From a virus, in the IMG/VR virus record IMGVR_UViG_3300006928_000072, positions 1 to 25,323 of that record: a stretch of DNA of 25,323 nucleotides. One strand, given 5' to 3'. The notes beneath the pieces were generated by a model. That model had not been told where the DNA came from, ran no database searches, and saw only the letters and a program-made list of their open reading frames with translations. Positions 24,401 through 25,323 of the stretch are shown here, one piece after another (position 1 is the first letter of the stretch; the number at the start of each line of letters is the position of its first letter). Position numbers and translations under genes: made by a program.

Positions 24401-25323
24401 ATTCTTGCTTACACTGGTGTAGGTAATAATATATTGACTGGTATTACAACACGAGGTGTTGATGGTACATCTTCTCAATCATTCTTACCTGGAACACCTA
24501 TCCAGAAATATGAATTCAAGGGAGTATCATTGAGAGAAATCAATAAGACTCATGATTTCGCAGATGTTACAAATAACATTACTGAAAAAATTGGATTAGA
24601 TCATTATTATTTGAAGATGGGTGGTTCTAAGACATTCACATCTCATTCATTGGGTGGTGGTGTAAATGCTAGAGCATCTAGGAATGTTCAGTTTGAAACT
24701 ATGAGACCAAATATAACTCAGATTCTTCCTGATGGAACTACAGTTTCTGCAAGTGTTAGAACAACTTCTGGTACTAGTATAAGTGGTAATGAAATATCAT
24801 TCCAAGATCGTGGTTTCCAACCTGTATCTCTTACTGGAACTACTGTATTCAGTGATCCTAGAATCATCGCATCTAGAGTGAATGAGAATGTAAAGATACC
24901 AACATTACCTGGTGCAAAATCCTTTACATTTGATGTTACTCTAAGTACAACTAATGAAGATCTATCTCCAATAGTTGATGTAGAAGATAGTAACATTACA
25001 CTAAAAACAAATAGAGTAAATGCTCCTATTACAAATTACATTACTGACAGAAGATCTAATACACTATTAGAAGATCCTCATACATTCTCATATGTGACTC
25101 AGGTTATAAGTCTTGAGAATCCTGCAACATCACTAAAAGTTATTCTTGCAGCATTCAAACCAGGAACATCTGATGTTAGAGTATTGTATAGATTGAGAAG
25201 ATCAGATGGTTCTGAAACTGATAGAGTATTTGAACTAATGCCTGGATTCAATAACTTTGATATCAATGGTAAGGTTATTGATGGTAAGAATAATGATGGG
25301 CAATCTGATAGAAGGATAAGTAA
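18461..25323 (+). CDS. Giant DUF4815-type virion structural protein (partial, open at right edge)
   Basis: The frame starts at ATG 18461, 4 nt after gp8, and remains open for 2287 codons to the window end; the TAA in the last three bases is out of frame. The N terminus (KVLFKPGTPVQARELTTLQ) and the LAKEFARRTYDESGDYFV block at 295-312 are typical of the cyanophage DUF4815 virion protein. Further matches are TLDNGQRQEFYDFSRL (about 928-943), a helical IEKRIENVEFSTSLSLLE segment (about 1117-1134, possible coiled coil) and DPLAQTFFVTENPG (1539-1552). A Thr/Pro linker splits the protein at 1520-1537. The C-terminal third contains a GY module pair (about 1765-1845) and an IDDEI-type module at 1977. 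Its position after gp8 suggests a peripheral baseplate or fibre-attachment role (inference). The missing C terminus is probably short, since the FELMPGFNNF block typical of the family's end is present. Confidence 0.8.
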   Translation, partial: MPQNTNLNVNPYFDDFDENKNYTKVLFKPGTPVQARELTTLQSILQDQIEKFGQHFFKEGTVVIPGSVAYDDAYYAVKVESTFFGVPVESYFDKLIGLSIRGKQSGVTAIVKSVLKASKSTENATTLYVKYRNTNKNDQTTQVFADGENLVTESDFTFGSTTTSNGSDFATCVLSNATATGSAFTVTEGVFFARGAFVKVGTETLVLDQYSNSPSFRVGFKVIEEIITAVEDDTLYDNASGFSNYTAPGSDRFKISLQLTKKDLDDYQDENFIELFRTNKGEIKKIIKRTVYNELAKEFARRTYDESGDYFVDSFSFDSKETLNDRYSQFGVFFPEDTTDSGNVPSKDSLSIKVSPGKAYVKGYEVQTYGTTFIDSNKPRTTGLVESSSVPFQAGNLIRVNNVYGGASVGIATTGYVDLRSNRLSTDLDALAGQSVGRARVYDYKLSAGGYEDASSSFDLFLFDIQTDTEITLNSALAIDAPALIEGKRSGARGFLRSRTGNIINLHQTAGQFLVDEAIAVDGVDNGRIITKVTEFGINDIHSIRQEVGVQTFSGDTILEPRLRFGGQSFSFTAASGSKSTVSSSTNGWTVGIQTGDIISYARSGVSGPVYNRVKTVSPLGTSVEVEAVANVTNVATGTIPSAATNVSGISVVSTRIRNSNSGFLFAELPNSDVESVDLTRSDIFIRNELRGRTINSLGTLALPSLTGTDFVYAPFDEERYTVLYEDGTVEPLTSDQFALTGGGKGVTLSGLSASKNNVVVHSTRQKSKVTAKNKVLNRCETFVVNKSKYTYSGITTSVGDGLTYNIAYGTRVQDREVSLNTADVVRINAIFESSTSGDPSIPTATFSGLNGPNSNNSDLIRGESVIGKVSGASALILGTTGTQSAFIVSRNSENFIDGEEITFTESNVLGKITALTLGDKEVTTNFTLDNGQRQEFYDFSRLIRNQGSPEPSGRIKVFFDKFTIASDDSGEILTAGSYESDVYDIVPSFNGVRNTDVVDIRPRVADYNSTLSPFEWGARVFSGSGQNTNILVSDENITFDYKHYLGRIDRLFLNSDSTFTLVEGTPAIQPQPPEAIDSSFELARITYAPYVYNVGDDVTIETRANRRYTMQDIGGIEKRIENVEFSTSLSLLENKTEALVVKDPDTGLDSFKTGFAVDNFTSYALAETTAPINYDVEDGHAVARTSYDTVDLLVGSEAVIGLTGVPNNAVDVRYATDLGSQNITRKGSKVLLNYSEVEDFNQPFASRVENVNPFDVVTWGGNLRISPTEDIWVERESVSVDGGIGKVHRGFDIVDVVVTEEKIKNMRSQNIEFTGTRLKPGTKMYSTFARTDMVDQRSLTVPKLLEVTPVKGAFQIGETVTGKLLTNQNNNRVPEIRFRVASPNHKDGPYNAPTLTYATSPYSNVGLTSAYSDTTTILNIDTASLNQKSDERFFGTVVKDMRLVGETSNAEAQVNEVRLVTDVVGALQGSIHIPEDNPDFANGQNMLEVSAIKSNDNPPPGVHVSKASAPFYSDGTFITTTTTITKDPPPPPPPEPNDPLAQTFFVTENPGIYMTSVDLFFFTKSANIPVEVRIVDVVNGTPTGNVLVSKVLEPSQVFTSDDGTVPTKFTFDFPCYLTTGEYAYVILASTDEYYVWISRVGEEDISTKDLPEIQKVIINKQPSLGSLFKSQNASTWTPSQLEDLKYKAYKAKFITGQGTFKMYNPEMSVWNTRNQLPSNPIEVFDKKVTVGLSSDLKNPNIVVGTEIKQNNRTASGFVEARLGAVGAANTGLTVTNVGVGYSNTTYGSVSFATLTGSGSGATGIVTVSSGTIDNVCVLNTGSGYAVGDTLTATLGNNDLGRNLIFTVGVVTSTNSLQLTGVTGQDFNTSELIQYVPGSGGGVGVGSTLASIVPSSVTINGDEFDGKHIRVSHPNHGMHAFNNKVEIIRVHGDTVPTNITVGYGASSIANISVASSTNFNLFEGSQVTTTNPGFAVIGDEILAYTGVGNNILTGITTRGVDGTSSQSFLPGTPIQKYEFKGVSLREINKTHDFADVTNNITEKIGLDHYYLKMGGSKTFTSHSLGGGVNARASRNVQFETMRPNITQILPDGTTVSASVRTTSGTSISGNEISFQDRGFQPVSLTGTTVFSDPRIIASRVNENVKIPTLPGAKSFTFDVTLSTTNEDLSPIVDVEDSNITLKTNRVNAPITNYITDRRSNTLLEDPHTFSYVTQVISLENPATSLKVILAAFKPGTSDVRVLYRLRRSDGSETDRVFELMPGFNNFDINGKVIDGKNNDGQSDRRIS
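23018..23071 (+). other. Thr/Pro-rich hinge in the DUF4815 protein
   Basis: Encodes TTTTTITKDPPPPPPPEP (residues 1520-1537), five consecutive Thr and seven consecutive Pro. It separates the DUF4815-like part from the DPLAQTFFV domain, and reads as a stiff linker between two globular halves. The proline run would also slow ribosomes. Confidence 0.7.
23755..23990 (+). repeat. GY module pair in the DUF4815 protein
   Basis: Encodes VTNVGVGYSNTTYG, then GSGSGATGIVTVSSGTIDNV, CVLNTGSGYAVGDTL. Two successive V-x-N-x-G-x-GY units with an intervening G-x-GA strand, as in the gp7-position protein at 8013-8350. Confidence 0.65.
24350..24480 (+). repeat. IDDEI module, copy 4 (in DUF4815 protein)
   Basis: Encodes VIGDEILAYTGVG at residue 1976 onward and then TGITTRGVDGT. 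It is most like copy 1 in the gp7-position protein (IDDEIITYTGIG ... GCVRGFSG). Confidence 0.6.

Noticed and set aside
1-25323. tRNA genes, CRISPR arrays, insertion sequences, integrase or attachment sites
   Set aside because: No cloverleaf, direct-repeat-spacer array, transposase or recombinase motif was recognised; the non-coding gaps are too short to hold them.

Overview
This window reads as part of the genome of a T4-like marine myovirus, most likely a cyanophage (Kyanoviridae type) or a closely related pelagic phage. The reasons are: every supported gene is on the + strand and tightly packed; the DNA is AT-rich; there is a recognisable run of T4-type baseplate genes (gp25, gp6, a gp7-position giant protein, gp8) followed by a DUF4815-type virion protein; T4-late-like motifs (CTAAATA / CATAAATA) sit at gene junctions; and carbohydrate-modifying accessory genes lie next to the structural module. 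The exact host (Prochlorococcus, Synechococcus or a SAR11-type bacterium) cannot be fixed from this sequence alone.

Layout. (1) 1-1366, accessory cassette: the 3' end of a NodU/CmcH-type carbamoyltransferase, a GT-A-like glycosyltransferase preceded by a good sigma70-type promoter, a 53-residue small protein, and a strong rho-independent terminator. (2) 1367-2650, a compact cluster of three small unknown genes and an SGNH/GDSL-hydrolase-like gene, three of the junctions being ATGA or 8-nt overlaps. (3) 2647-5012, late structural module start: two CTAAATA motifs 10 bp apart, then gp25 and gp6 with a 1-nt overlap. (4) 5028-16893, two very large repeat-rich virion proteins (2728 and 1225 residues), 1 nt apart; the first carries a YHYH-type domain in its middle. 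(5) 16889-18456, a CATAAATA motif embedded in the preceding stop codon, then gp8. (6) 18461-25323, an open frame of at least 2287 codons encoding a DUF4815-type virion protein that runs off the right edge.

How the genes fit together. gp25, gp6, the gp7-position protein and gp8 would make the baseplate wedge. The 1225-residue protein and the DUF4815 protein are probably attached to the same assembly, because they share several small beta-rich, glycine-rich modules with the gp7-position protein and with an insertion in gp8. The carbamoyltransferase, glycosyltransferase and SGNH-like protein suggest sugar or surface modification, but their substrates are not visible.

The most interesting signals are the module families scattered across four adjacent structural genes, the regulatory motifs packed into stop codons and coding ends, and an SGNH-like protein that lacks the usual catalytic Asp position. 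No tRNA, CRISPR array, insertion sequence or integrase was recognised. No stretch longer than about 40 bases lies outside a gene.
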